From contig NZ_KZ454943.1 in NCBI RefSeq assembly GCF_002797395.1, forward strand, positions 32,097 through 96,096: 64,000 nt of DNA, given 5' to 3'. The stretch comes from Bacillus solitudinis. Lineage in GTDB: Bacteria; Bacillota; Bacilli; Bacillales; Bacillaceae_D. Shown here piece after piece: positions 18,534-28,859 of the stretch. Position 1 is the stretch's first letter; the number at the start of each line of letters is the position of its first letter. The notes beneath the pieces are model-generated. The model was not told the origin of the DNA. It was given only the letters and a program-made list of their open reading frames with translations, and did not search any database. The translations under genes were made by a program, and so were the position numbers.

Positions 18534-19604
18534 TCATGTTTCCACCTTAACTTCAGGTTTTTGAGCCTTCTCTATACAATGCTTATAGACTTTGCTATAT
18601 AAGGAAACTTCCTGTTCTAGTTGATGGTGAGTCTGAATATAATCTTGACCTGCTCTCACTATCCTTTCTCTCTTCTTCGGATAATTAAGAAGCGTCTTTA
18701 CTTCTATAAGAAATTCATCAGTTGAGTTGAATAGCAAACCGTTTTTTGTGTGTTGAATGATACTTTCATTTCCAGGAATTCGTCTTGCGATGACTGGCTT
18801 CCCTACATACATCGCTTCAAGGATCGATGTCGGCTGACCTTCCGATAGAGATGTGTTTATTACAATATCACATTGTTTATATATCGGGGTCATGTCATTC
18901 AAAGGGATTTCTCCTAAATAATGAAACCACTCTACATTCTCACTTCTCTTTTTAACTTCCTGATAAATAGTGTTATCTAAATTTGCCCCTATTATCGTGA
19001 ATGAGAGGGTTGTATATGTTTTCCGTAACTCCACCATGGCTTCCCATAAATAGAAGACATCCTTGACCGGCCGTAATCCGGCTGGAAGTAGGAAGCTTGG
19101 ATAACCTGAAATGATTGTCGTATTACTTCTATTGTTAGCTTCAGGTAACCAAATGCTCTGTGCAATCACATGAACTCGTTCAGCGAGTTCAGGAAAGACA
19201 GCTGCAATCTTTTCTTTTCCATCTTCACTAAAAACGGTAATTGCACAGGATTCATCCGCGACTGACTTAATCAATAAAGCAGCTGCAGGGTCTTTTAAGT
19301 CCTCGTTCACATCAGTCCCACCTGAAGTTAGTACATATGGCTTGGTTAAATTAAGCTTATGCCGCATAAGCCAACTTGCAAAGCGACGCAAATGCAAAAC
19401 ATGATAGAGGTCTACTTCTTCAAAACGTCGCTGCCATTCTTCCGTCCATTCTTCCTCTTCATAAGCAAAAACCAAGACATTCCAACCTGCTAATTGCATA
19501 CCTTGTTCTATTCGTTTAGCCGTTGTTGCGTTCCCACGACTTTGTAAATAGTATGGAGTAAAAAACAAGATGTTCTTACCTCTTTTAAATCCATTTCTCA
19601 ACAT
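18534..19604 (-). CDS. GT4-type glycosyltransferase, SenB-like features, coupled to selB
   Basis: A GT-B glycosyltransferase of about 356 residues. The start overlaps the last 20 bases of selB, with GGAG 8 bases upstream, so translation is probably coupled. Features in order: RGNATTAKRIEQGMQLAGW near the N-terminus, a TSGGTDVNEDL loop, VIAQS, LRPVKDVFYLWEAM, then EGQPTSILEAMYVGKPVIARRIPGN in the donor site. These resemble the selenosugar synthase SenB (TIGR04348-like), which uses selenophosphate and a UDP-sugar. Without an alignment an ordinary GT4 role remains possible. Confidence 0.7.
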   Translation of the reverse strand: MLRNGFKRGKNILFFTPYYLQSRGNATTAKRIEQGMQLAGWNVLVFAYEEEEWTEEWQRRFEEVDLYHVLHLRRFASWLMRHKLNLTKPYVLTSGGTDVNEDLKDPAAALLIKSVADESCAITVFSEDGKEKIAAVFPELAERVHVIAQSIWLPEANNRSNTTIISGYPSFLLPAGLRPVKDVFYLWEAMVELRKTYTTLSFTIIGANLDNTIYQEVKKRSENVEWFHYLGEIPLNDMTPIYKQCDIVINTSLSEGQPTSILEAMYVGKPVIARRIPGNESIIQHTKNGLLFNSTDEFLIEVKTLLNYPKKRERIVRAGQDYIQTHHQLEQEVSLYSKVYKHCIEKAQKPEVKVET

Positions 19605-21489
19605 GTTCGGTTCTCCATTTCCGTTCATTTTCAAGACGAATTGTTAACTCTAGTTGGTCAAGCTTCTCTAAAAAAGGAACCAAGTACTTTCGTGATAACC
19701 CAGTTGAATCTTTTGCTTCTTGTAATGTAAATAATCCATGACTCTTTGTATTTATATATAATTCTCTTACTGCATTGATAAAAGGGTCAACGTGTAGAAA
19801 ATGCTTATCATCGATTTGAAAAATAATTTGTTGACGTGTTAAATAATGGATAAGGTCTATATAAAGGTCTTCAGGAAGTTGCTGAGCTTGAAAGTGATCA
19901 GCAAGAGGTGTTACTTTTAAAGCTTCTTCCTTTAATCGACCCAAGGCATGTTCGATCCGCTTTTCCCACTGCTTGGGAGGATGCGCTTGAAATTCTGCTA
20001 AGGATACAAACGGCCCATTTACTTTAAAGTCATAAAACTGCAAGACCATTTCCGTTAATTTCTTCGGATACGTTTTAGTATAACTTTGGATGAGCTCTGC
20101 CTTTATTATCCCTTCTCTTAACGAATAATCATGATGATATCGTTCCAACTCTTTCCTAATAAGAGAAGATAAACTGTCGGTAACCTTTTTTGAGGTAATT
20201 TCATTTGACGGTAGTTGTAACAGTTGTTTTTGTTCGAGCATTTCATTGATAATTGGATCGATTGTTTCATATGGTAAATCCGTTTGCTTAGCCAAATCCT
20301 TCATCGTGAGAAGTTTTTTCTCAACTAGAGCATCCATGAGGATTTCTTCCGGACTTCCTTCTTTCTTTTTCTCAAGAATAGCCACCGTTTCTTGTCCAAA
20401 TCTGTATTTTTCTCCGTGCGCATCAATCACCTTCCCACCGCCAATGGTTTCCATCGGTGTCGGTCTTCTGAGAATAAAACGATCTCCTCTTCGCGTCACG
20501 ACTGGGTGATTTAAACGAAGCTGGCAAAGAACCTCCCCGCCTTCTGTTACTAGCTCATTCCGGTCAAAGAAAACAATTTTCCCGTAAACCTCTGCTGTAC
20601 CAATATGTAATTTAACTTCTCCTCTCTGTTTAACCGAATGCTTTAAATCTCTCACTATTGATAGGGCCACATCTATTGTTGTCGTAGCAACATAATGACC
20701 TGGAGCAGCGAGAACGTCCCCTCTAACAATCGATTCCTTCGTGATCCCACCTAAATTTATGGCAACACGCTGACCAGCTTGTCCAGACTTTCTTTGTTGG
20801 TGATGTACTTGTAATTGCCTTGCTCTAACTGAATCACCTCGGGGTAATATTTCTAAACGGTCCCCTTCTTCGACAGTTCCTTCGTAAACGGTTCCTCTTA
20901 CAACTGTTCCTTGGCCTGGAACAGTAAAGACTTGATCGATTGGTAATCGAAAAGATCCATGGATAGGCCGTGCGGGGATTTCTTCCAATGCAGCAGTAAT
21001 CCCTTCCATTAACATATCTATTCCTATTCCACTTAAACTATCTACTTCATAAAACATAGCTTGTTCTAAAAATGTCCCTTCAATGCTATCACGAATATCA
21101 AGTTCGACAATTTCCTTCATTTCCTGGTCAACCCGATCTATTTTTGTAATAGCAATAATGCCCCTGTCAATTCCTAAAAGCGTGAGGATGTTAAGATGTT
21201 CTTTGGTTTGAGGCATCACACCTTCATCCGCAGCGACAACGAGAATCACCAAGTCAATTCCTGCCACCCCCGCAATCATTTGACGAATAAATCGCTCATG
21301 ACCCGGCACATCAATCATTGACACTTCTAACGTTTCGTTTATATGTAAAGGGGCATACCCTAATTCAATTGAAATATTTCGTTCCTTTTCTTCTTTTAAC
21401 CGATCCGTTTCCACATTTGTTAACGCCTTTGTTAACGACGTTTTTCCGTGGTCAATATGACCAGCCATTCCGATCGTATAATGTCTCAT
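19585..21489 (-). CDS. selB: selenocysteine-specific elongation factor
   Basis: SelB delivers Sec-tRNA(Sec) to UGA codons that are followed by a SECIS. The 634-residue protein has an EF-Tu-like GTPase (GHIDHGKT at residues 10-17, DVPGHERF, TKIDRV), three beta-barrel domains, and C-terminal winged-helix repeats (for example LFTLQEAKDSTGLSRKYLVPFLEKLDQ) that bind SECIS RNA. It heads a leftward gene series that continues with the glycosyltransferase and the PhnD/E/C-type transporter. Confidence 0.96.
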   Translation of the reverse strand: MRHYTIGMAGHIDHGKTSLTKALTNVETDRLKEEKERNISIELGYAPLHINETLEVSMIDVPGHERFIRQMIAGVAGIDLVILVVAADEGVMPQTKEHLNILTLLGIDRGIIAITKIDRVDQEMKEIVELDIRDSIEGTFLEQAMFYEVDSLSGIGIDMLMEGITAALEEIPARPIHGSFRLPIDQVFTVPGQGTVVRGTVYEGTVEEGDRLEILPRGDSVRARQLQVHHQQRKSGQAGQRVAINLGGITKESIVRGDVLAAPGHYVATTTIDVALSIVRDLKHSVKQRGEVKLHIGTAEVYGKIVFFDRNELVTEGGEVLCQLRLNHPVVTRRGDRFILRRPTPMETIGGGKVIDAHGEKYRFGQETVAILEKKKEGSPEEILMDALVEKKLLTMKDLAKQTDLPYETIDPIINEMLEQKQLLQLPSNEITSKKVTDSLSSLIRKELERYHHDYSLREGIIKAELIQSYTKTYPKKLTEMVLQFYDFKVNGPFVSLAEFQAHPPKQWEKRIEHALGRLKEEALKVTPLADHFQAQQLPEDLYIDLIHYLTRQQIIFQIDDKHFLHVDPFINAVRELYINTKSHGLFTLQEAKDSTGLSRKYLVPFLEKLDQLELTIRLENERKWRTEHVEKWI

Positions 21490-21823
21490 TCGTTCACTTC
21501 CTTTTTCTCTATACCCCTACTATAATCGATTCTGCATATAAATGAAAAATACTTGCGCTAAAAACTTCTTAATTTGAGCTATATTTGGTTTCGTCCTTTC
21601 TGTAAAAAAAACTGAGATATAGCCTTTTATGATACATAGAATGGATAGATAAACTTGTGCTTCTACAATTTGAAAGGTTTATTGTTATACTCATAAAGCT
21701 ATTATTAATTCTCGTATTTTACCAAACCCATTACAATATATTCTCTAAATAGTCGGGTCTCACTCTACTTCAACTACATTAACAATCAAATCTGAACTAT
21801 CCTATGTAGAAAGAAATACTAAA

Positions 21824-21855
21824 ATAAAACCGTTCCATTTTTTAGGAACGGTTAC
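21824..21855 (-). terminator. terminator after the chemotaxis receptor gene
   Basis: Arms AACCGTTCC and GGAACGGTT with a T-rich loop. Apart from this hairpin the 372 bases between selB and the receptor gene show no gene; they must hold the selB promoter. Confidence 0.7.
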
Positions 21856-21861
21856 TTCGTA

Positions 21862-23190
21862 TTATTTTGTTTTGAACTGCTTTACAGTTGCGCTTAAAGC
21901 TAATGACATTTCCTTTAACTTACCTGCACTGTCTGCTATTGTATCCACCGTTGCTGTTGTCTCTTCTGTCGAAGCTGATACTTCTTCTGTATTGATTGCA
22001 GTTTGTTCAATAAAAGCAGCTACTGCACCAACTCGTTCTACAATCTGCTCTGATTTTGAAATATTTTCATTTGTCACATTCAATATTTCATTTATCTCTA
22101 CTGCCATACCATTTACTGCATTTAAGATACTTTCTAACGATTCTCCTGCTTGACTAACAGCAAGCACACCCTCCTCAACTTCCTGTTGACTGTCTTCAGT
22201 TGTAGAGACTGTTTTGGCTGATGTTTCTGTAATTTTACTAACAATCTCTTTTACTTTTACTGCTCCATTTGTCGATTGTTCAGCAAGCTTTCGTACTTCC
22301 TCTGCTACAACTGTAAAGCCTCGACCAGCTTCACCAGCCCTTGACGCTTCAATTGACGCATTTAATGCCAATAGATTCGTTTGTTTTGCAATATCTGAAA
22401 TCATATTAGCAATTCCAGTAATCTCCTTAGAATATTGATCTAGTTCAAGAATATACGCTTTCGTCTCATGCGTCTTTATCTGTATACTTTCCATTTTTTT
22501 AATCACTGTATTGACACTGTCCTTACCTTCATCAGCAATTTTTAAGGTACGATTGCTATTAACCTTTGTTGAACCAGCTTTTTTTTGAGCAGTTTGAATT
22601 AATAGGGCAAGTTCGCTTAACAATTGAGATATCTCTGTTACCGATGTATAACCTTTCTCTGCTTGTGTCGCTAATTGATAGGTATTTTGAGAAACCTCCT
22701 TTGAAACCACCTTCACTTGCTCGGTTGAGGCAGCAACTTCTTCAGTGGAAATAGCTAAACGATCAGAGCTTTCATCAACGATATTTATTACATCTCTTAA
22801 ATGTGTAATCATACTATTGAATGCATTTGACAATTGATTAAACTCATCTTTCGTGTTTACTTCAATTTGTTTTGTAAGATCAACTTTCTCACCTTGTATG
22901 TCTTCTAACACTGAAACCAATTTATTTATCGGCTTTACTACATATCGTTTAATCCCATACCCTACAAATCCAATCATGATCACTAAATTAACAGTTATGG
23001 TAAAATATGTTTCAATTACGCCCTTGATTCTATTACCAAATAAATTTAACAAGTCCAATTCTAAAACTAAGTGTTTCATATAAGAAATAGGTACTCCCAT
23101 GACAAGAGAAAATATTGTTGCACTTAAAATAACATACGTCATTTTTCTTTGTATTGACCACTTTAATTTCTGTCTTTGCAAATTTTCCAT
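21862..23190 (-). CDS. methyl-accepting chemotaxis protein with short sensor
   Basis: A 442-residue MCP with two membrane helices (about residues 16-38 and 49-75) and almost no extracytoplasmic loop. A HAMP segment ([22 protein letters not shown]) and a long coiled-coil signalling domain follow. The hairpin tip [26 protein letters not shown] is the CheA/CheW contact. With no sizeable external sensor it may sense internal or membrane signals. It lies between selB and selC but has no clear link to selenium. Confidence 0.92.
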   Translation of the reverse strand: MENLQRQKLKWSIQRKMTYVILSATIFSLVMGVPISYMKHLVLELDLLNLFGNRIKGVIETYFTITVNLVIMIGFVGYGIKRYVVKPINKLVSVLEDIQGEKVDLTKQIEVNTKDEFNQLSNAFNSMITHLRDVINIVDESSDRLAISTEEVAASTEQVKVVSKEVSQNTYQLATQAEKGYTSVTEISQLLSELALLIQTAQKKAGSTKVNSNRTLKIADEGKDSVNTVIKKMESIQIKTHETKAYILELDQYSKEITGIANMISDIAKQTNLLALNASIEASRAGEAGRGFTVVAEEVRKLAEQSTNGAVKVKEIVSKITETSAKTVSTTEDSQQEVEEGVLAVSQAGESLESILNAVNGMAVEINEILNVTNENISKSEQIVERVGAVAAFIEQTAINTEEVSASTEETTATVDTIADSAGKLKEMSLALSATVKQFKTK

Positions 23191-23564
23191 TACGAACTCA
23201 AACCTTTCTAAGATTTAGAAATTATCTTACTATTATTTTATTATAACGGGTACAAAATAAAATGAATAGTCCTTTTTTCTCAATACCAATTACCCTCCAT
23301 CTATAAATACCCATTGAAGCCCTAGCAGAAGTAGGATCACAAAAGATTGGTTCGTTATTAAAAGAATACATAACAGGACTATAGTCTCGTATTATCATGC
23401 TAGAGTTGGTACACATTTCCAATATATAAATAATAGAAAACTATATACAAAATTACATAGCTTTCCGCTTGATAAAGTCGAATAAATAAGGCATAATAAA
23501 GACCTTATGACTTGAGAGTAAGTGACTGCTCCAACATAAGAACATTCATATAACAAGACTTCAT
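23191..23564. other. intergenic stretch upstream of selC
   Basis: About 370 bases with no gene that I can support. It should contain the promoters of the chemotaxis gene (leftward) and of selC (rightward). Apparent frames here run through the tRNA and are not credible. Confidence 0.5.
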
Positions 23565-23661
23565 GGGGCTGGCTGTGACACTGGTGTTCGCCACGGTCTT
23601 CAAAACCGCTTGGGAGGCGCGTGCCGTCTCCGGTAGGTTCGATTCCTACACAGTCCCGCCA
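23565..23661 (+). tRNA. selC: tRNA-Sec (UCA), intact copy
   Basis: A 97-base tRNA with an encoded CCA. The anticodon TCA sits in the loop CTTCAAA, closed by CGGT/ACCG. A long variable arm (GGAGGC...GCCGTCTCC) and the T arm GTAGG-TTCGATT-CCTAC follow. The acceptor GGGGCTG pairs with CAGTCCC with one G-U. The D stem GTGACA/TGTTCGC has a one-base bulge. Length, UCA anticodon and long extra arm identify the Sec tRNA, matching selA, selB and selD nearby. Confidence 0.95.
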
Positions 23662-23662
23662 A
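23568..23662 (+). repeat. attL: 95-bp direct repeat copy 1 within selC
   Basis: Identical base for base to 37960-38054. It covers all of selC except its first three bases. Element 1 lies between the two copies. Confidence 0.9.
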
Positions 23663-23789
23663 TATTTCATACATACCAAGGGTTCTCCCAATCTTATCTT
23701 GATTGTTAATCCAAGCAATCCCCTCACAGTTTCACTCCAATCAACTGGAAAGACTGTAGAGGGACTGTTGTCGAGACTGTAGAGAACGT

Positions 23790-23826
23790 TTCCTTCAACC
23801 TCCAAATAATTAATCATTGGAGGTTA
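23790..23826 (+). promoter_or_regulatory. hairpin that sequesters the integrase ribosome site
   Basis: AACCTCCAA (23797-23805) can pair with TTGGAGGTT (23817-23825). The second arm contains the GGAGG ribosome site of the integrase that starts at 23832. Transcripts read through from selC would carry this fold. Confidence 0.5.
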
Positions 23827-23831
23827 TTTTC

Positions 23832-24797
23832 ATGCAAAAAAAGTCAAAACCAAAACTCAAAATTAGAACGGGTAGCAAGAAGGAGACTCTAGTTGATTCA
23901 GATATCCTAACTTTGGATGAAATGTTTGTTAAATTTATGACTGCTAAACAAACAGAGGGATTAGCGCCTCGAACAATAAATGAGTATTATCAGCACTACG
24001 ATAACCTTAAAGATTTTCTTGGTCAGGATATGACAAATGAAAATATTACTGTAGAGGATTTTCAGGGGTATATAGGGTTTATGCTACACGACAAGGGACT
24101 AGCTCCTATGACTGTTAATATCCGTACCCGTACCATGCGGGCATTCATAAGATATTGTCACAAGAAAGGCTTTATTGATACACCAATCCACGAGGACTTT
24201 AAGCCAATCAAAACACCTTCGGATACGCTAGAGTCCTTTACACCAGATGAGGTCAAAAAGATATTATCTGTCATTGACGATTCGATGTACACAGGATTTA
24301 GAAACAAAGTTATTATTTATGTGTTACTGGATACTCTAGTACGAATTTCTGAACTATGTGCAATGAAACGTAGCAACGTAAACCTAGAGAAAGGTGAAAT
24401 ATACCTTGAAGCAATGGGGACGAAAACTAGAAAAGCGAGAATAGTACCAATTACAAAGCCTACAATTGATTTGTTGAAGGAGTATTTGGAAATTATTGAG
24501 GACTTTGACGATGAACATTTATTCTTAACATATGATGGACACGAAATAAACCATGCTACAGTAAGAATTAACTTGAGAGACTATGGGAAAGGGGCAGGGG
24601 TTAAAAAGCGCGTCAGTCCCCATACATTCCGTCATACAGGAGCGTTGTGGTATATAAAAAATGGCGGTGACCCATTCAGTCTGCAAAAGACCTTAGGGCA
24701 TTCGGATATGAGTATGACTCGCAAATATATTCAGATGAGCGACATGGATATTCAAGGACAGCACAAGAAATTCTCACCTATCAATAATTTAGTGTAA
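23832..24797 (+). CDS. tyrosine site-specific integrase of the selC island
   Basis: A 321-residue tyrosine recombinase. An N-terminal SAM-like arm domain (LDEMFVKFMTAKQTEGLAPRTINEYYQHYDNL) precedes the catalytic domain with R in LVRISELCAMKR, H-x-x-R in SPHTFRHTG, H in LGHSDMSMTRK and the nucleophile Y in KYIQM. ATG 23832 is chosen because GGAGG precedes it by 8-9 bases. It lies 170 bases from selC reading away from it, the usual place for a tRNA-targeting integrase. It is clearly related to the second integrase at 38182. Confidence 0.9.
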   Translation: MQKKSKPKLKIRTGSKKETLVDSDILTLDEMFVKFMTAKQTEGLAPRTINEYYQHYDNLKDFLGQDMTNENITVEDFQGYIGFMLHDKGLAPMTVNIRTRTMRAFIRYCHKKGFIDTPIHEDFKPIKTPSDTLESFTPDEVKKILSVIDDSMYTGFRNKVIIYVLLDTLVRISELCAMKRSNVNLEKGEIYLEAMGTKTRKARIVPITKPTIDLLKEYLEIIEDFDDEHLFLTYDGHEINHATVRINLRDYGKGAGVKKRVSPHTFRHTGALWYIKNGGDPFSLQKTLGHSDMSMTRKYIQMSDMDIQGQHKKFSPINNLV

Positions 24798-24931
24798 AAA
24801 GAAATTGACTAATTATAAACCTTCCATCTCAAACTTGATTAAATTTACCTAAAACGATACGAAATAGTTTATAATGATTCAATTAATCAAGTTTAGTTGG
24901 ACAACAAAAAAAGTGGCTGTTGCTTACAATG

Positions 24932-24976
24932 TAACCGTAAAAGCTTGGAGAAAGACTCTTCAAGCTTTTACGATTT
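24932..24976. terminator. terminator between integrase and mcrC
   Basis: Perfect 12-base arms CGTAAAAGCTTG and CAAGCTTTTACG around a 13-base loop, between convergent genes. Confidence 0.75.
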
Positions 24977-25034
24977 GAATCAATTTATTTAAACCTATTT
25001 ATAGTTTTATCGGGACATTTCACTTTATGATCAG

Positions 25035-26276
25035 TTACTCGAGTATTTCATAAACATCTTCAATAAGATTTCTAATTGCCACCTTAAATGTTCCAGCATC
25101 GGGGCTTGCTATATCAATAAATACAGAGTGTATTTCTGGAACAGGTAAGCTATCATTTTCAATCGTTAATATAGTTGATGGTTTGTAAAAGAAAGATGGA
25201 TAAATTAAGATGCTCTTTTTCGCATATAAAAGTTGATTATATAACATAACTTGATAAATATCTGAGTTTTTAAATATACCATTAGCTTTATTCTTGACAT
25301 CTAATACGGCTTCTGCAGTCGGTTTGTAATCTCTTTCTTCATCTTGTGGGTTAAATTTGTATAAAATATCTGGTTGATAAAATCGACTACTCACAACTGA
25401 CCCATTCAGATATTCTTTACCAAATAATTTCAACTCCTTCCAGATGGAAAAGTTCCTTTCATTGGTTTCTTCAAGGAGAATTTTTCTAACGAATTTTTCA
25501 AAGAGCATATCAAAGTTTATGAGAAAACTCTCCCCTCCAACATTCCCTTTTAAACCGTCATAATATAAAGAATCAATAATCATAGCAGCATCTGATGCGA
25601 TTTTTTTATATCTAATATTTTTAGAATTAAAGTGGATATTTTGAAGAAATTCACTGGCATTTTCACTAATTGGAACAACGTTAGTAAAATAACCAAGTAA
25701 TTCCATTGCTTGAGAACTATTTTGCCCTGACTGTGAGATTATTTGTAGTGCACCCACTATTAATCGATTTATATCTACATTTGGTGATAATATGTATACT
25801 TCAGTTTTCACAGGATATTTTTTCAACTTCATAAGGTTTTTGTAGGTTGACACATAATCAACGTTACCTTTAAGGTATTTAGTTTTTTGCTCAGAGGGAA
25901 AATAATCCTGTAAAATTCCTATAGATATGTTCTCTTGCAGTTTTCGTAAAAAAGAATTAACTATATTTTGACTTTGGCTACTCTTGTTTATATCTAACAA
26001 TTCATCGTCTTGAACATCACGATAACTATATACATAATTATACAATCTTAAGATATGTACTATTTTAATTTCTTTATATTTAGGTTCTATATCAATTGTT
26101 CTTCGTGGAGTTTTTATATAACCAGTAAGGGACTTACTTAAAGCAACAACTGAAGCTTCTTTTTGCTCATGACTCCATGTAATCCCCTTCTTTTCAAGAA
26201 AATTAGTGAAAAATTCTATTTCGTCTGGAAATACATTAATTAGTTTCTGTCCTTCAGCATTTATAATTTCTTCCAT
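25035..26276 (-). CDS. mcrC: McrC-like subunit of 5-methylcytosine restriction system
   Basis: A 413-residue McrBC 5-methylcytosine restriction component. McrC carries the PD-(D/E)xK nuclease that partners the McrB motor. The catalytic region is near the C-terminus: QPDILYKFN, then AEAVLDVKNK, giving the D...(E/D)xK pattern. The N-terminal half (TGYIKTPRRTIDIEPKYKEI) is the McrB-binding domain. It starts 14 bases after the McrB stop in the same operon. Confidence 0.88.
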   Translation of the reverse strand: MEEIINAEGQKLINVFPDEIEFFTNFLEKKGITWSHEQKEASVVALSKSLTGYIKTPRRTIDIEPKYKEIKIVHILRLYNYVYSYRDVQDDELLDINKSSQSQNIVNSFLRKLQENISIGILQDYFPSEQKTKYLKGNVDYVSTYKNLMKLKKYPVKTEVYILSPNVDINRLIVGALQIISQSGQNSSQAMELLGYFTNVVPISENASEFLQNIHFNSKNIRYKKIASDAAMIIDSLYYDGLKGNVGGESFLINFDMLFEKFVRKILLEETNERNFSIWKELKLFGKEYLNGSVVSSRFYQPDILYKFNPQDEERDYKPTAEAVLDVKNKANGIFKNSDIYQVMLYNQLLYAKKSILIYPSFFYKPSTILTIENDSLPVPEIHSVFIDIASPDAGTFKVAIRNLIEDVYEILE

Positions 26277-26290
26277 ACTTCACCAACCCT

Positions 26291-27922
26291 TTAGTGCTTT
26301 CCGAATTCCTCTTTAAACTCCTCCACGAAATCCTTTAATTCAAATAATCCACTACTTAATGGTTCACCTAAGATTGCAACTAAGGCATTGGGATTTGAAA
26401 ATGTATATTCTCTTAATGTTGGAAGTATAACAAAGTTAAATTGCAAGTGGAGAGCTTCATCTGTCCAGATATATTTACCAGCATTTATCACTGAATCTGA
26501 TAAAAAATATGAATGTCCAAGTAATAACTCTTCTTTTCCTAGTGTATTCAATATCCTAGTGTTGATAGTTTTTAATATATCACCTAAATCAAAAGAGCCA
26601 TATTCAGTTATAGAAGATAGTAATTCATAATTTGGTTGCAATTCTATAAAAGCAAAACGTCTTCTAATCGCTAAATCAAGGAATGCAATATTTCTATCAC
26701 TCGTGTTCATTGAACAGGCAATATATACATTCTTAGGTATAGTAATTTCTTTAATGCCTTCAATTTCTTTAGATAAATCAACAGAATATCCACGATCTAG
26801 AGTAAGTATAGTTTCACCAAAGATTTGAGCAATATTGCCCCGATTTAACTCATCTATAATAAATAGATATTTTTTAGTTTCATCCCCCTTTGCTTTTTGT
26901 ACAAACTCTAAGAATTTCCCTTTTTTAGACTTAATCGTAGAGGACTCGATTGTATCCCCACCAATAAACTCTTCATACGAGTAATTTGCATGGAACTGGA
27001 TCATTTCCGAATAATAAAATTCAGTTTTTAAATTGTCTAAAAATCTCGATTTCCCGATTCCAGGGACACCAGTCAGAACAATTTGTTTCGTCTGTAACAA
27101 GGTATCATATATTTGTTTATCGGTTGGATTATCTCCAGTTAGTTGAATATATTTATCAACTTGATTTCTGTCAATTGAGATTTCTTGAATTGGATCAACT
27201 GTATGAGTAGGTGTAATTTCAGGCTCATCACCAGCTCTAAATATAAATTCATTTCTTATATCGGATGCAGAAATAACTGTGGTTGACGAAGTAATTTGAC
27301 CACTTAAAATGTCATCCTCAAATAACCAAAGAAAGTCATTTTTACTTATTTTGAACAGACTTTTTATAGCTTTTATAACAACTCGAGTAAATTCTTTATT
27401 ATCAGGGGGATTTGGAAAATCAAAATCAACAAAGCGGAACACCCAACAAGCAAAGTGTTTTAAAGAAATTTTTTCATCTTTGAGATACTGTTCCTTAATA
27501 ATCTCCTTGTACTTTCTTGACAGTGTCAATATTTTATTATTATCAACAAAAAGATGTACATTGTTATTCTTCTTCTCAACTGTATCCTTAACTCTGCCAG
27601 CCACACTAGCAAAATTAGTTCCTGGTTGGTAGAAATCGCTTGATGTTATTTCAACAGATTTAAAAGCATTAGGAAACAAAACAGATTTCTTTTCTCCAGT
27701 TTCATTTTTTCCTTGTAAACCACCAAGTAACCATATTGCTTTTAACAATTCAGCTTTTTGCTCAGGATTGAGACTTACAAATTTGACTGGTCTTCTTAAA
27801 GAAATACCAAGATGCTTCGCTAATAAATATGCTTCTAACATAGCATCGTTATCAATATTTAGACTTTTGAAATATTCTATCGACTGTAATACATCATCTT
27901 TTGAAACATAATACGCTGTCAT
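26291..27922 (-). CDS. mcrB: McrB-like AAA+ GTPase of 5-methylcytosine restriction system
   Basis: A 543-residue motor. The C-terminal AAA+ domain has Walker A GVPGIGKS (285-292), Walker B LFIIDELNRG (D357/E358) and the McrB-specific SMNTSDRNIAFLDLAIRRRF with the arginine finger. The N-terminal part of about 270 residues has no motif I recognise and is expected to read the modified base. Together with McrC it would cut DNA carrying modified cytosine, probably phage DNA. Confidence 0.9.
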   Translation of the reverse strand: MTAYYVSKDDVLQSIEYFKSLNIDNDAMLEAYLLAKHLGISLRRPVKFVSLNPEQKAELLKAIWLLGGLQGKNETGEKKSVLFPNAFKSVEITSSDFYQPGTNFASVAGRVKDTVEKKNNNVHLFVDNNKILTLSRKYKEIIKEQYLKDEKISLKHFACWVFRFVDFDFPNPPDNKEFTRVVIKAIKSLFKISKNDFLWLFEDDILSGQITSSTTVISASDIRNEFIFRAGDEPEITPTHTVDPIQEISIDRNQVDKYIQLTGDNPTDKQIYDTLLQTKQIVLTGVPGIGKSRFLDNLKTEFYYSEMIQFHANYSYEEFIGGDTIESSTIKSKKGKFLEFVQKAKGDETKKYLFIIDELNRGNIAQIFGETILTLDRGYSVDLSKEIEGIKEITIPKNVYIACSMNTSDRNIAFLDLAIRRRFAFIELQPNYELLSSITEYGSFDLGDILKTINTRILNTLGKEELLLGHSYFLSDSVINAGKYIWTDEALHLQFNFVILPTLREYTFSNPNALVAILGEPLSSGLFELKDFVEEFKEEFGKH

Positions 27923-28509
27923 TTAGTTCCTCCTAAACATCTATATAGATAATAAACAATTACTAATAATTGTTAAATCTATTCTTACATAACAAAAGCT
28001 AAATATAAACACGTTTTTTTATTTCATAAGAAGTTTTTAAAAAAATAGACAGCTCAAAGAGTGACTGGCTCATTAAGAAAACAACTCTCCTACGAGTGGT
28101 TAGTTGTTAGTAGAATAGAATTTATTTTCCCAATAAAACAAACGTAAAAAAAACGACAATCCTTCAGTGTTGGACTATCGCTTTATATAGCTTTCTATTC
28201 ACCAGTTATACACGTGTGTTTACTAACCCCATTGATCTTCAACGCGCATTATTGAAATAATCCGCTTTTTCGTAGGTTATCAATAAACCTAGTTGTTGAA
28301 TTTTTTTCTAAGCTAGTTCAAATTCGTAGTTCATAAGTTGTTTCAATAACCATTTAGAGTAATTAATTCTCTTTTTTCACTCTGAATGAACTTCTATTTC
28401 ACAAATTAACTCTAGTTAACTAAACGCTTCAGAAAACAACATATAGTCTGTATTGGACATAGGAGAAACTCGTTAGTCCTTTAGAAATTTTTTAATGAAT
28501 CGGCTACAC
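27923..28509. other. intergenic region between mcrB and the IS
   Basis: Nearly 590 bases, AT-rich, with no supportable gene. A weak inverted repeat occurs near 28153-28182. It holds the mcrBC promoter. Confidence 0.4.
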
Positions 28510-28572
28510 TGAACTAGACAGAAAAATTAAGGTCAAGTAGACTACAGATAATATAATTGAGGAGAATCTACG

Positions 28573-28857
28573 ATGACTAAAAAAGAACGCCGAACATTTA
28601 CTAAAGAGTTTAAAGAACAAATTGTGCAGCTATACAACAGTGGTAAACCAAGAAAAGAGATTATTCGTGAATATGACCTCACTCCTTCGTCTCTTGATAA
28701 ATGGGTGGGTCAGAGTCAGACATCTGGTTCTTTCAAGGAAAAGGACAATTTAACTTCTGAACAAAAGGAATTAGCGGAACTAAGAAAGAGAAATAAGCAA
28801 TTGGAAATGGAGAATGACATTTTAAAGCAAGCCGCGCTGATACTAGGACGAAAGTAA
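28573..28857 (+). CDS. IS3-family transposase OrfA
   Basis: 94 residues. A helix-turn-helix of the transposase_8 type (RTFTKEFKEQIVQLYNSGKPRKEIIREYDLTPSSLDKWV) is followed by a leucine zipper helix (ELRKRNKQLEMENDILKQAALILG). OrfB follows in the -1 frame, so a fused transposase could arise by programmed frameshifting. Confidence 0.9.
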   Translation: MTKKERRTFTKEFKEQIVQLYNSGKPRKEIIREYDLTPSSLDKWVGQSQTSGSFKEKDNLTSEQKELAELRKRNKQLEMENDILKQAALILGRK

Positions 28858-28859
28858 AT

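Noticed and set aside
23395..23817. Leftward ORF of 140 codons
   Set aside because: It runs through the antisense of selC and the att site, with no ribosome site or recognisable protein.
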